In this document: positions 52,063 through 61,319 of the stretch, piece by piece
How the letters are laid out: every line of letters begins with the position of its first letter
How positions within the stretch are numbered: the first letter of the stretch is position 1
The notes under the pieces: generated by a model
The model's input: the letters and a program-made list of their open reading frames with translations, nothing else
Told to the model about the DNA's origin: nothing
The model's database searches: none
Translations under genes and position numbers: made by a program
Origin: Bradyrhizobium sp. NDS-1
GTDB taxonomy: Bacteria > Pseudomonadota > Alphaproteobacteria > Rhizobiales > Xanthobacteraceae
Reading direction: 5' to 3'
Length of the DNA: 64,000 nucleotides
Assembly: GCF_032918005.1 (NCBI RefSeq)
Contig: NZ_CP136628.1
Coordinates: 2,651,501 to 2,715,500, forward strand

Positions 52063-53049
52063 GTGGGACATGGAATGAAGGCCGCAATTGCGCTTGCCGC
52101 CGCGCTTTGCGGCACGCCGGCTGTTGCGGCCTGGGAGCCGGCAAAGCCGGTCGAGATCGTGGTGGCGGCGGGCGCGGGCGGCGCCTCCGACCAGATGGCG
52201 CGGATGATGCAGGCCGCGATCCAGAAGAACAATCTGATGAAGCAGCCGGTGGTCGTCTCGCTCAAGGGCGGCGCCTCAGGCGCGGAAGCGCTGATGTACA
52301 TGAAGTCCAGCGAGGGCGATCCGAACAAGGTGCTGATCGCCTATTCGCTGATCTACATGCTGCCGCTGTCGGCGAAGATCCCGTTCAACTGGCGTGAGCT
52401 GACCCCGGTTTCCGTGGTCGCGCTCGACCAGTTCGTGCTCTGGGACAACAGCGCTGGCCCCAAGACGGTGAAGGAGTTCGTCGCGGCCGCGAAGGCGGCG
52501 AGCGCGCCGTTCAAGATGGGCGGCACCGGCTCCAAGCGCGAGGATCACGTGCTGACCGTCTTCCTGGAGCAGAAGACCGGCGCGAAGTTCTCCTATCTGC
52601 CCTACAAGTCCGGCGGCGAGGCCGCGACCCAGTTGGTCGGCAACCACACCGAAGCCAACGTCAACAATCCGTCCGAGAATCTCGAAGTCTGGCGTGCGGG
52701 CCAGGTGCGTCCGCTCTGCGTGTTCGACAAGGAGCGCATCGCCTACACCACCAAGGTGACGGAGACGCAGTCCTGGGCCGACATCCCGACCTGCAAGGAG
52801 GAGGGCGTCGACGTCCAGTATCTGATGCTGCGCGCGATGTTCCTGCCCGGCAAGGTCACGCCGGAGCAGCAGGCTTTCTACGTCGATCTCTTCCACAAGG
52901 TGACGCAGACCGCCGAGTACAAGGAGTACATGGAGAAGCAGGCGTTGAAGCCGATCTTCCTCACCGGCAAGGACATGGTGCAGTTCCTCGAGGAGGACGA
53001 TGCCGTCAACAAGTCGCTGATGACGGAAGCCGGATTCGTCGCGAAGTGA
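52063..53049 (+). CDS. tripartite tricarboxylate transporter substrate-binding protein (TctC/BugT type)
   Basis: 328 residues, GTG 52063 with AGGGAAG 7 bases upstream; ATG 52075 is an alternative. Signal peptide (MKAAIALAAALCGTPAVAAW). Bug-type fold: PVEIVVAAGAGGASDQMARMMQ, LKGGASGAEALMYMK, YLPYKSGGEAATQLVGNHTEANVNNPSEN. It binds a carboxylate and hands it to TctA/TctB. First of a three-gene operon split by a repeat at 53051-53202. Confidence 0.9.
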   Translation: MGHGMKAAIALAAALCGTPAVAAWEPAKPVEIVVAAGAGGASDQMARMMQAAIQKNNLMKQPVVVSLKGGASGAEALMYMKSSEGDPNKVLIAYSLIYMLPLSAKIPFNWRELTPVSVVALDQFVLWDNSAGPKTVKEFVAAAKAASAPFKMGGTGSKREDHVLTVFLEQKTGAKFSYLPYKSGGEAATQLVGNHTEANVNNPSENLEVWRAGQVRPLCVFDKERIAYTTKVTETQSWADIPTCKEEGVDVQYLMLRAMFLPGKVTPEQQAFYVDLFHKVTQTAEYKEYMEKQALKPIFLTGKDMVQFLEEDDAVNKSLMTEAGFVAK

Positions 53050-53050
53050 C

Positions 53051-53202
53051 CTCTTCACCTCGCCCCGCATGCGGGGAGAGGTTGGATTGCATCGAAGATG
53101 CAATCCGGGTGAGGGGGACTCTCTGCGCGAGTCCGACTTTCACTGTCCCCGTGGAGACTCCCCCTCACCCCGACCCTCTCCCCGCAAGCGGGGAGAGGGA
53201 GG
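53051..53202. repeat. composite palindromic repeat between tctC and tctB
   Basis: Contains two related stem-loops: CTCGCCCCGCATGCGGGGAG and CTCTCCCCGCAAGCGGGGAGAG, with CCCTCACCC...-type and GATTGCATCGAAGATGCAATC inverted repeats between. It resembles the high-copy REP-like repeat seen in many Bradyrhizobium intergenic regions. It lies within an operon and may adjust message stability of tctC over tctBA. Confidence 0.75.
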
Positions 53203-53230
53203 ATTGACCGCACTCCGTCCCTGACAGCTC

Positions 53231-53773
53231 ATGTCCCAAACCGATATCGAAATCGTCGTCGACGATCCGACCGCGCCTGAAGACGACTCGCCTTCTGTCG
53301 TCTCTTCCGGCACGATCGAGATCGTCGTCTGTCTCCTGCTGTTCGCGCTGGCCGTCACGCTCGGCTACGACAATTGGCGAACGGGCGCTGCCTGGGATGC
53401 GACCGGGCCCGAGCCCGGCTATTTCCCCTTCTACCTCTCCATCATTCTCGGCGGCGGCAGCCTCTACGGCCTTGTCGCGGCGCTGCGCACGCAGCGCGCG
53501 GTGCGCCAGACCTTCGTCACGCGCGCGCAAGCCCGCCGCGTGATGGCCGTATTCGTGCCGACGCTGCTGTTCTGCCTGGCGATGCAGTTCCTCGGCCTCT
53601 ATGTCGCAAGCTTCCTTCTGATTTCCGGCTTCATGCGCTTCGTCGGCAAGATCGCGCTGTGGAAGTCTCTGCTCACCGCTCTCGTGTTCACGGCGATCAT
53701 GTTCGTCACCTTCGATGTCGCCTTCGACGTCATCATGCCGAAAGGGCCGCTCGAAGCGGCCTTCGGTCGCTAG
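53231..53773 (+). CDS. TctB-family membrane protein
   Basis: 180 residues with four membrane segments (IVVCLLLFALAVTLGYDNW, FPFYLSIILGGGSLYGLVAAL, VMAVFVPTLLFCLAMQFLGLYVASFLLISGF, SLLTALVFTAIMFVTFDVAFDVIM). The PLGxxLAFG ending is typical (MPKGPLEAAFG). It is the small membrane subunit of the TTT system. Confidence 0.9.
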   Translation: MSQTDIEIVVDDPTAPEDDSPSVVSSGTIEIVVCLLLFALAVTLGYDNWRTGAAWDATGPEPGYFPFYLSIILGGGSLYGLVAALRTQRAVRQTFVTRAQARRVMAVFVPTLLFCLAMQFLGLYVASFLLISGFMRFVGKIALWKSLLTALVFTAIMFVTFDVAFDVIMPKGPLEAAFGR

Positions 53774-53785
53774 GCGGGTCCCGCG

Positions 53786-55303
53786 ATGGAAGCTCTCGGT
53801 CTCCTGCTTCACGGCTTCGCCGTCCTGCTGACGTGGAAGACGCTCGTGCTGATGATGGTCGGGCTGGTGCTCGGGATCTTCGTCGGCGTGCTGCCGGGGC
53901 TCGGCGGCCCCAACGGCGTTGCGATCCTGTTGCCGCTCACCTTCACGATGGATCCGACCTCGGCCATCGTGATGCTGTCCTGCATCTATTGGGGCGCGCT
54001 GTTCGGCGGCGCGATTACATCGATCCTGTTCAACATCCCCGGCGAGGCCTGGTCGGTCGCGACCACATTCGACGGTTATCCGATGGCGCAGCAGGGCAGG
54101 GCGGCCGAAGCGTTGACCGCGGCGTTCACGTCCTCCTTCATCGGCTCGCTGGTCGCGGTGATGCTGATCACTTTCCTCGCGCCGATGATCTCGTCCTTTG
54201 CGCTGAAGTTCGGCCCGCCCGAGTTCTTCGCGGTGTATCTGCTCACCTTCTGCTCCTTCGTCGGATTGGGGCGCGAAGCCAAGCACAAGACGGTCATCTC
54301 GATGTCGCTGGGGCTGCTGCTGGCCGGCATCGGCATGGATACCGTATCGGGCAATCTGCGCATGACCTTCGGCTCGGCCGAGCTTCTACGGGGCATCAAC
54401 TTCCTGGTCGCGGTCATCGGCCTTTTCGGCATCAGCGAGATTCTGCTGACGATGGAGGAGCGGCTGGCGCTGCGCGGACACGCGGCGAGCATCTCGCTCC
54501 GCGTCGTGCTCGGCGTCTGGAGAGATCTGCCGAAATATTGGATGACGCTGCTGCGCTCCTCTTTCATCGGCTGCTGGCTCGGTATCACGCCGGGCGGTGC
54601 GATCGCTGCCTCCTTCATGGGCTACAATCTGGCAAAGCGCTTCGCCAGGGACCCCGAGGGTTTCGGCAAGGGTCGCATCGAAGGCGTGTTCGCGCCCGAG
54701 ACGGCGGCGCATGCCTCCGGCACAGCGGCCTTGCTGCCGATGCTGGCGCTCGGCATCCCCGGCTCCGGCACCGCCGCGATCCTGCTCGGTGGCCTGATGG
54801 TGTGGGGCCTCAATCCCGGCCCGCTGCTGTTCGTCGAGCACAAGGACTTCGTCTGGGGCCTGATCGCCTCGATGTATCTCGGCAATGTCGTCGGCCTCGT
54901 GCTGGTGCTGACGACGGTGCCGATCTTCGCCTCGATCCTGCGTGTGCCGTTCGCCGCGGTGGCGCCGATGATCGTGGTGTCCTGCGCGATCGGCGCCTAT
55001 GCGATCCAGAACGCGATGTTCGACATCTGGCTGATGCTGGGTTTCGGCGTGGTCGGCTACGTCTTCAAGAAGATCGGCATCCCCTTGGCGCCGTTCACGC
55101 TGGCGCTCGTGCTCGGCAACCGCGCCGAGGACGCCTTCCGCCTGTCGATGATCGGTTCGGGTGGCAACCTCAAGGTGTTCTGGTCGAATGGGCTGGTCGG
55201 CTCGATCACGACATTGGCGATCGTGCTGCTGTTCTGGCCGGCAATCGACGGCTTGCTCGCCCGTGTCGGATTGACGCAGGGGAGCAAGCCAGCGTCCAGC
55301 TAG
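53786..55303 (+). CDS. TctA-family large membrane protein
   Basis: 505 residues, twelve or so transmembrane segments; GVLPGLGGPNGVAILLPLTF and the repeat GALFGGAITSILFNIPGEAWSVATTFDGYPMAQQGRAAEAL are TctA signatures, as are LGIPGSGTAAILLGGLMVWGLNPG and IVVSCAIGAYAIQNAMFDIW. Transport subunit of the tricarboxylate transporter with the two preceding genes. Ligand unknown. Confidence 0.92.
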   Translation: MEALGLLLHGFAVLLTWKTLVLMMVGLVLGIFVGVLPGLGGPNGVAILLPLTFTMDPTSAIVMLSCIYWGALFGGAITSILFNIPGEAWSVATTFDGYPMAQQGRAAEALTAAFTSSFIGSLVAVMLITFLAPMISSFALKFGPPEFFAVYLLTFCSFVGLGREAKHKTVISMSLGLLLAGIGMDTVSGNLRMTFGSAELLRGINFLVAVIGLFGISEILLTMEERLALRGHAASISLRVVLGVWRDLPKYWMTLLRSSFIGCWLGITPGGAIAASFMGYNLAKRFARDPEGFGKGRIEGVFAPETAAHASGTAALLPMLALGIPGSGTAAILLGGLMVWGLNPGPLLFVEHKDFVWGLIASMYLGNVVGLVLVLTTVPIFASILRVPFAAVAPMIVVSCAIGAYAIQNAMFDIWLMLGFGVVGYVFKKIGIPLAPFTLALVLGNRAEDAFRLSMIGSGGNLKVFWSNGLVGSITTLAIVLLFWPAIDGLLARVGLTQGSKPASS

Positions 55304-55463
55304 GGAGAAAGATCTTTAAAATTCAACGGTATAATGGCGGTGTCGCCCTGGTCCTAGCCGCTATACGCCGCGATTATTTCTGGTTGTTGCTGGCCCGGCA
55401 CAGCACTTGGGCACGCCTCGACGTATGGTTTCATCACGAAATTGTGCAGCGGGGGGATTCTCC

Positions 55464-56333
55464 ATGAAGCGGATTGTGATTGGAATGGCGGCGGCGATGT
55501 CGCTGTTTGCGACGGGCGCGGTTGCTGCCGATCTCGCGGCAAGGCCCTATGTCAAGGCGCCTATCGTCGATCCGGTCTGGAGCTGGACCGGCTTCTATGT
55601 CGGCGCCAACGGCGGCTACAGCTGGGGCCGTTCGCGCACCGACGTCTCCTATTTCAACACGCCAACCGGCGCACCCATCGCGCCTCCGGCCGGGTCAATC
55701 ACCAGCGCGGCGTTCGACATGAACGGCGGTATCGCGGGCGCCCAGGCCGGCTACAATTGGCAAAACGGCAACTGGGTGTACGGCATCGAGGGCGACCTGC
55801 AATGGTCGGGTGAAAGAGGCAGCGCCCTATATTCCTGCGCCCCTGCAGCAGGGCCCGTTCCGGGCGTTTGTAATCCCCTTCTGACGTTCCTTCTTCCCGG
55901 GACCGTCGGCGGCACCACCTTGGCAATCGACCAGAAGCTGCAGTGGTTCGGCACGTTGCGCGGTCGCGTCGGCATCTTGGCCACCCCGAAGGTGCTGTTC
56001 TATGGCACCGGCGGTCTGGCCTTCGGCGAGATCAAGACCACCGGCACCATGACCGGCCTCGACGGTTTCAGCCTCCCGATCACGTCGGTCGCCTCGAACA
56101 GCACTACCCGTGCCGGCTGGACTCTCGGGGTCGGCGTCGAAGGCAAGATCACCCAGAACTGGAGCGCTAAGCTCGAATATCTCTACATGGACCTCGGCCG
56201 CTTCAGCTCCGGCCCGTTCACGCTGGCGCCGGGCTCGGACATCAGCGCCAACGTCTCCTCGCACTTCACCGATCACATCCTGCGCGCAGGCATCAACTAT
56301 CAGTTTGGTGGTCCGATCGTCGCCAAGTACTGA
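55464..56333 (+). CDS. outer-membrane beta-barrel protein (Omp25/Omp31 family)
   Basis: 289 residues from ATG 55464 (GGGGGG upstream). Signal peptide (MKRIVIGMAAAMSLFATGAVAA) is followed by the family start WSWTGFYVGANGGYSWGRS, AGAQAGYNWQNGNWVYGIEGDLQWSGERGS, GRVGILATPKVLFYGTGGLAFGEIK, GWTLGVGVEGKITQNWSAKLEYLYMDLG, and the C-terminal barrel residue end FGGPIVAKY. Small eight-strand porin-like surface protein of rhizobia. A terminator at 56361 follows. Confidence 0.92.
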   Translation: MKRIVIGMAAAMSLFATGAVAADLAARPYVKAPIVDPVWSWTGFYVGANGGYSWGRSRTDVSYFNTPTGAPIAPPAGSITSAAFDMNGGIAGAQAGYNWQNGNWVYGIEGDLQWSGERGSALYSCAPAAGPVPGVCNPLLTFLLPGTVGGTTLAIDQKLQWFGTLRGRVGILATPKVLFYGTGGLAFGEIKTTGTMTGLDGFSLPITSVASNSTTRAGWTLGVGVEGKITQNWSAKLEYLYMDLGRFSSGPFTLAPGSDISANVSSHFTDHILRAGINYQFGGPIVAKY

Positions 56334-56360
56334 TATCAAAATAGGCGTCCAACAAGAAGC

Positions 56361-56385
56361 AAAGCCCGGCCTCGCGCCGGGCTTT
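56361..56385. terminator. bidirectional terminator
   Basis: AAAGCCCGG and CCGGGCTTT form a 9-base stem around CCTCGCG, between the convergent Omp and CoA-transferase genes. The A and T runs allow function in either direction. Confidence 0.75.
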
Positions 56386-56411
56386 GTCGTTGGAGACGGT
56401 GCAAATGACGT

Positions 56412-57605
56412 TCACACCACCTTCGCGTCCCGCAGCCTGCTGATCTCGTCCGCACTGAGGCCGAACTCCTTCAGCACCTCGTCGGTCTGCTCGCCGAATT
56501 CCGGTGGCCGCGCCACCATCCTGCTCGGCGTGCGTGACAGCGTCACGGGCTGGCCGACCAGGCGGATCTGGCGGCTCTCGTCGTTCGGCACGTCCTGCGC
56601 GATGCCGAGATGCTTGACCTGGGCGTCCTCGAACATCTGGTCGATGGCGTAGATCGGCCCGCAGGGCACGCCGGCCTCGTTGAGCTCGCGGACCCAGGTC
56701 TCGGTCGACTTCGTCACCGTGTGCTTCTCGATCTCGGCGTTGAGGGCGTCGCGGTTCTTGGAGCGGGCAGGGGCCGTCGCATAATCGGGATGGGCATAGA
56801 GCTCCGGCGCGCCAATCGCCTGGGCGCAGCGCTCCCAGATCCGCCCGCCCGTCGTGGCGATGTTGATGTAGCCGTCCGAGGTCTTGAACACGCCGGTCGG
56901 GATGCTGGTTGGATGGTTGTTGCCGGCCTGCTTGGCGACCTCTTTCTCCATCAGCCAGCGCGCTGCCTGGAAGTCGAGCATGAAGATCTGGGCCTGCAGC
57001 AGCGAGGTCTGCACCCATTGGCCCTTGCCCGAGACCTCGCGCTCGAGCAGCGCGGTGAGGATGCCCATGGCGCAGAACAGGCCGGCCGTCAGATCGGCGA
57101 CGGGAATGCCGACCCGCATCGGGCCTTCGCCCGGTGCCCCGGTGATCGACATCAACCCGCCCATGCCTTGCGCGATCTGATCGAAGCCGGGCCGCTTGTG
57201 ATAGGGCCCGTCCTGGCCGAAGCCGGAGATGCTGCCGTAGACGATGCGTGGATTGATCTCGGCGAGACTTCCATAGTCGATGCCGAGCTTCTTCTTCACG
57301 TCGGGCCGGAAATTCTCGACCACGACGTCGGCCTTGGCGGCGAGGCGCTTGAACACGGCGAGCCCGCGCTCGTCCTTCAGGTTCAGTGTCATGGCCCGCT
57401 TGTTGCGATGCAGATTCTGGAAGTCGGAACCTCGGCGCGGGCCGCCCGGCTGCTCGCCGCCAGCGTCCTCGGTCAGCGCATCGATCTTGATGACATTCGC
57501 CCCCCAGTCCGCCAGTTGCCGCACGCAGGTGGGCCCGGAGCGGACGCGGGTCAGATCGAGCACGGTGAAGCGCGACAGGGCTTCCGAGGCATGCGGAAAA
57601 GGCAT
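56412..57605 (-). CDS. CaiB/BaiF (formyl-CoA transferase family) CoA-transferase
   Basis: 397 residues from the ATG at 57605. Class III CoA transferase with VLDLTRVRSGPTCVRQLADWGANVIKIDAL at the N-terminus, NFRPDVKKKLGIDY, YGSISGFGQDGPYHKRPGFDQIAQGMGGLMSITG, and the catalytic Asp in VADLTAGLFCAMGILTAL. It moves CoA between an acyl-CoA and a free acid (formate, succinate, oxalate or an aromatic acid are known substrates in the family). Stands alone between the Omp gene and a secreted hypothetical protein. Confidence 0.9.
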   Translation of the reverse strand: MPFPHASEALSRFTVLDLTRVRSGPTCVRQLADWGANVIKIDALTEDAGGEQPGGPRRGSDFQNLHRNKRAMTLNLKDERGLAVFKRLAAKADVVVENFRPDVKKKLGIDYGSLAEINPRIVYGSISGFGQDGPYHKRPGFDQIAQGMGGLMSITGAPGEGPMRVGIPVADLTAGLFCAMGILTALLEREVSGKGQWVQTSLLQAQIFMLDFQAARWLMEKEVAKQAGNNHPTSIPTGVFKTSDGYINIATTGGRIWERCAQAIGAPELYAHPDYATAPARSKNRDALNAEIEKHTVTKSTETWVRELNEAGVPCGPIYAIDQMFEDAQVKHLGIAQDVPNDESRQIRLVGQPVTLSRTPSRMVARPPEFGEQTDEVLKEFGLSADEISRLRDAKVV

Positions 57606-57721
57606 CTTGAGTGGCTCCGGGGCAGATTGCGGGCCTACCATAGTGCCGAAAGATCATGCGACAAGCCGGCCCGGCGCCGATGCAGCCTGCCGAAATGCCA
57701 TGCCTGATGCGGTACCTGAGA

Positions 57722-58027
57722 TCAGCGCGAGAGGCGCTTCAACTCCGCGCGCGCGCGTTCGGCGAGGGGGTCATCGCCGTGACGGGCGATAAAGAGCTCG
57801 AAGGCCTCCCGCGTTCCCTTCCGGCGGGCGGCTTCGTATTCCTCTGCCACGGCGGCGGCAGGATCTCGGGCCATCGGCATGGAGGGCGCGCGTCCCGCCT
57901 TGCCGTTCTCGTCCGCATTGGCCTTCTCCACCATGGCGGGCAGTCCTCCGAAAGATTGGTGATCCAGTCCGGCCAGCGCGATCAGAGTACCGAACAACAG
58001 ACCGGCCAGGAACGAACGTCGTTTCAT
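57722..58027 (-). CDS. small secreted hypothetical protein
   Basis: 101 residues. The N-terminus MKRRSFLAGLLFGTLIALAG has twin Arg followed by a hydrophobic stretch, so a Tat- or Sec-type signal is likely, with the mature part AAAVAEEYEAARRKGTREAFELFIARHGDDPLAERARAEL looking like a single helix-turn TPR-like repeat. No function recognised. Codon use and boundaries look like a real gene. Confidence 0.6.
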   Translation of the reverse strand: MKRRSFLAGLLFGTLIALAGLDHQSFGGLPAMVEKANADENGKAGRAPSMPMARDPAAAVAEEYEAARRKGTREAFELFIARHGDDPLAERARAELKRLSR

Positions 58028-58213
58028 TGAAACCCTGCAAATGACGCGTGCCGCGGGAACTGAGGGACCGTATGACTACGGGATTTGATGGCTAACATAG
58101 TCTTATGGAAGGCGCGCGGACGCCGCTGCCCAATTTAAACCAAACGTTTAACTCCCAAGCTAGAATCATCTGCTTTATTCCGAATCGCGCGATGCGTTGC
58201 TCTGGAGAGTCCA

Positions 58214-60832
58214 TTGGCTACCGCCGTTAATGTCAGTGCCACCAACAATGCCGAGATCGACGGCCTGCTGTCCGGCGTCAAATGGACCGGCACGATCACC
58301 TATAGCTTTCCCGACGCATCCAGCGACTACCCCAATCCCTATTACGGCGGCGACAGCGAGCCGACCACATCGGGCCTTGCCTCGGCGCCCACCCAGATCA
58401 AGGCGGCGATCAATTACGCGGTCGGGCTGATCCTCAGTTACACCAACGCCAACATCCAGTACGCGGGAACGAACGGCGCCGACATCATGATCGCGCAGTC
58501 GCCCGCGGCCAATCCAACGGCCTATGCCTACTATCCCGGGAATTATGCGTCCGGCGGCGACATCTGGTTCGGCACTCAATACAACTTCTCGCTCGCCAAG
58601 CTCGGCAACTATTACTTCACGACCGCGATGCACGAGCTCGGCCACGCCCTCGGTCTCAAGCACAGCCAGGAGGCCGGCGGCCCCGGCAACGTCGCTGTGC
58701 CGAGCGCGCACGACAGCAGCGAATATACCGTCATGAGCTATCGCAGCTATGTCGGCGCTTCGACTACGAGCGGCTACACCAACGAAGCGTACGGATATTC
58801 GCAGACCTACATGGCCAACGATATTCTCGCGCTCCAGGTCATGTACGGCGCGGACTACACGACCCAAAGCAGCAACACCGTCTACACCTGGAATCCGACC
58901 ACCGGGCAGCAGTTCATTAACGGCGTCGGGCAGCTCGCGCCGGGCGGCGGCGTCGGCGGCTCGGCCAACCGCGTCTACGAGACGGTCTGGGACGGCGGCG
59001 GCGTCGATACTTACGATCTGTCGAACTACACGACGAACCTGAGCATCAACCTCAATCCCGGTGCCTCGTCGGTGTTCTCCTCCGTGCAACTGGCCAATCT
59101 CGGCAACGGCCATTACGCATCGGGCAACGTCTACAACGCCTATCTGTACAACGGCGACGCGCGCTCCTACATCGACAACGCCACCGGCGGGTCCGGCAAC
59201 GACACGCTGGTGGGCAACGCGATCGCCAACGCGCTGAACGGCGGCGGCGGCAACGACACGATCGTCGGCGGCGCGGGCAACGACGGCATCAATGGCGGCT
59301 CGGGCAGCGACACGGCGGTGTATTCGGGCAGCCGGGCCAACTACCTGGTCTCGTATAATTCCGCGACCCAGACGTTCACTCTGACCGACCAGCGCAGCGG
59401 CGTGCCCGATGGTACCGATACGGTCACCGGCGTCGAATATTTCCAGTTCGCGGGCGTTACGGTTGCCGCCGCCAGCCTCGTGCCGAGCGCGATCGAGACG
59501 TTCGGATCGACGAGCGTGGCTCTGACAGGCGGTAACTATTATCTGAACAGCATCTCGACCGGCACCGGACCGGTCCTGAAATATGCCGGCGCCGCGGTGA
59601 TCGCGGCCAATTACAGCACGTGGTCGGTCATCGGCGCCGAGCAGGTGACGGGCGGCGGCTACGACGTGGTCTGGAAGAATTCGGCGAACGCCCACTATTC
59701 GGTCTGGAGTACGGACAGCACCGGCAATTTCATCACGACTCTCGGCTCGGCTCCGGAGATGCTGGGGACGGACGCCTCGCTACAGGCGCTGGAATCGACG
59801 CTGCAACAGGATCTCAATGGCGACGGCACGACAGGGGTGGTCAGCATCCCCATCGTCAGCGGCGTCGAGATCGAGACGTTCGGATCGACCAGCGCGGTCC
59901 TGTCTGGTGGAAACTATTACCTGAACAGCATCTCGACTGGCACCGGACCGGTCCTGAAATATGCCGGCGCTGCGGTGATCGCGGCCAATTACAGCACGTG
60001 GTCGGTCATCGGCGCCGAGCAGGTGACGGGCGGCGGCTACGACGTGGTCTGGAAGAATTCGGCGAACGCCCATTATTCGGTCTGGAGCACGGACAGCAAC
60101 GGCAACTTCCTAACCACGCTCGCCGCGGCTCCCGAAGTGCTAGGCATCGATGCGTCGCTGCAGGCGCTGGAGCCGACGCTGCATCAGGATATCAACGGCG
60201 ACGGCACGATCGGTCTCTCCTTGGTTCCCGTCAACGGCGTCACCATCGAGGCATTCGGAGCGACCCGTGCAGTCTTGTTTAGTAGCAACTACTATCTGTA
60301 CGATGCGGCCGGTACCGGCCCCACCTTGAAATACGCTGGCTCGGTCGTGAATGCGGCCAATTACAGCACGTGGTCGGTGATCGGCGCCGAGCAGGTGTCC
60401 GGCGGCGGCTACGACGTGGTCTGGAAGAACTCGGCGAACGCCCACTATTCGGTCTGGAGCACGGACAGCAATGGCAACTTCCTGACCACGCTCGCCGCGT
60501 CTCCGGAAGTGCTGGGAACCGACCCATCCTTGAAGGCGCTGGAGCCGACGCTGTACCAGGACCTCAATGGCGACGGTGCCATCGGTGCAGCGTCGCCCGC
60601 CACGGCGGGGGCCGGGACGTCCGGTGACGGCTTTGCGTTCAACTTCACCGAGGGCGGGACCCCATTGACCACTTCGTCCGAGCTACCGGATGCCATGCCC
60701 GCGCCAGCCAATGTGCAGACCACGTCGGAGCAGTGGTCTCAACTGACGGGAAGCCACGACACGGCTGCTGCGTTCGACATAGTGGCCGATTTTCTTCACA
60801 ACCTGCACGGGCCCGGCTTCCTGCTGACCTGA
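58214..60832 (+). CDS. M10 (serralysin-like) metalloprotease with RTX and three C-terminal repeats
   Basis: 872 residues from TTG 58214 (GGAGAG 5 bases upstream). Zinc site H140-E-L-G-H144-A-L-G-L-K-H150 (HExxHxxGxxH) and Met-turn Met174 (VMSYRSY) identify a metzincin. RTX motifs follow at about 323-370 (GGSGNDTLVG, GGGGNDTIVG, GGAGNDGING). Residues 428-792 hold three tandem 125-residue units, each with AANYSTWSVIGAEQV, GGGYDVVWKNSANAHYSVWSTDS and an EF-hand-like NGDG end (LNGDGTTG). No signal peptide; secretion by a type I system encoded elsewhere. No inhibitor gene is adjacent. Confidence 0.88.
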   Translation: MATAVNVSATNNAEIDGLLSGVKWTGTITYSFPDASSDYPNPYYGGDSEPTTSGLASAPTQIKAAINYAVGLILSYTNANIQYAGTNGADIMIAQSPAANPTAYAYYPGNYASGGDIWFGTQYNFSLAKLGNYYFTTAMHELGHALGLKHSQEAGGPGNVAVPSAHDSSEYTVMSYRSYVGASTTSGYTNEAYGYSQTYMANDILALQVMYGADYTTQSSNTVYTWNPTTGQQFINGVGQLAPGGGVGGSANRVYETVWDGGGVDTYDLSNYTTNLSINLNPGASSVFSSVQLANLGNGHYASGNVYNAYLYNGDARSYIDNATGGSGNDTLVGNAIANALNGGGGNDTIVGGAGNDGINGGSGSDTAVYSGSRANYLVSYNSATQTFTLTDQRSGVPDGTDTVTGVEYFQFAGVTVAAASLVPSAIETFGSTSVALTGGNYYLNSISTGTGPVLKYAGAAVIAANYSTWSVIGAEQVTGGGYDVVWKNSANAHYSVWSTDSTGNFITTLGSAPEMLGTDASLQALESTLQQDLNGDGTTGVVSIPIVSGVEIETFGSTSAVLSGGNYYLNSISTGTGPVLKYAGAAVIAANYSTWSVIGAEQVTGGGYDVVWKNSANAHYSVWSTDSNGNFLTTLAAAPEVLGIDASLQALEPTLHQDINGDGTIGLSLVPVNGVTIEAFGATRAVLFSSNYYLYDAAGTGPTLKYAGSVVNAANYSTWSVIGAEQVSGGGYDVVWKNSANAHYSVWSTDSNGNFLTTLAASPEVLGTDPSLKALEPTLYQDLNGDGAIGAASPATAGAGTSGDGFAFNFTEGGTPLTTSSELPDAMPAPANVQTTSEQWSQLTGSHDTAAAFDIVADFLHNLHGPGFLLT
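59495..60589 (+). repeat. three tandem units (about 375 bases) inside the M10 gene
   Basis: Units start at 59495, 59873 and 60248 (378 and 375 bases apart). Stretches of over 100 bases in the first and second units are identical, including silent positions. The third is more diverged. This suggests recent duplication or gene conversion. Confidence 0.85.
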
Positions 60833-61319
60833 CGGCATGGGTCTCGTCGCGTCCAATCGACGCAGCGCGGGCCATCATTCCCGTCATGGCTGGCCTTTAA
60901 CGTAGCCATCGTGTGTCATGCACGATGTGTTTGCGATCGAGTCTCGGTCCTGGCGGCCGTCATGGACGAGGTTCGTGACGTCGTGGGCACGCTCCTGGCG
61001 TAAAAGTCCTCACAGAAATTGATAGATCGAGTTGAACCTTGCCTGATCCGGCGCGACCACTAGAAAGTCCGCGGTACGTCGCGCAACAGTTGCGCGATCC
61101 GAGGTGCCAAGAAGCCTGCATCCATTTTTCCCAGTAGCATTGCGTACCCAATCATTCGAACGCGAAGGCCGTATTGCGAGCGCCGAAAGCGGCGGGGGAA
61201 GTTTCAGCGAAATATGGAGAATGATGCCGTAAAGCCGCGCGAGCTGCGGGCTGCGGCAGCGAAGATGTGTGCATAGCAGCAGGCTGGGGCTCTCAGCTCA
61301 ATCTCGGGGAGGAAGGGAA
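60833..61319. other. 487-base gap without a recognised gene
   Basis: Between the M10 protease and the first beta-helix gene. No convincing coding frame; it contains a 19-base perfect inverted repeat (see below) and the promoter region of the beta-helix gene. Confidence 0.5.
61079..61097. promoter_or_regulatory. perfect 19-base inverted repeat
   Basis: TCGCGCAACAGTTGCGCGA, 9-base arms around a single A. It lies 223 bases upstream of the first beta-helix ATG, with no T-run, so a protein-binding site is more likely than a terminator. Confidence 0.45.

Noticed and set aside
53051..53202. Repeats between tctC and tctB as a CRISPR array
   Set aside because: Units are palindromic, unevenly spaced and have no spacers or cas genes.
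55380..55463. GGCACAGCACTTGG as a sigma-54 promoter before the Omp gene
   Set aside because: The GG and GC elements are not at the required spacing.
53374..55467. Plus-strand frame of 697 codons over tctB/tctA
   Set aside because: Arg-rich translation in the wrong frame; TctA and TctB motifs are complete in their own frames.
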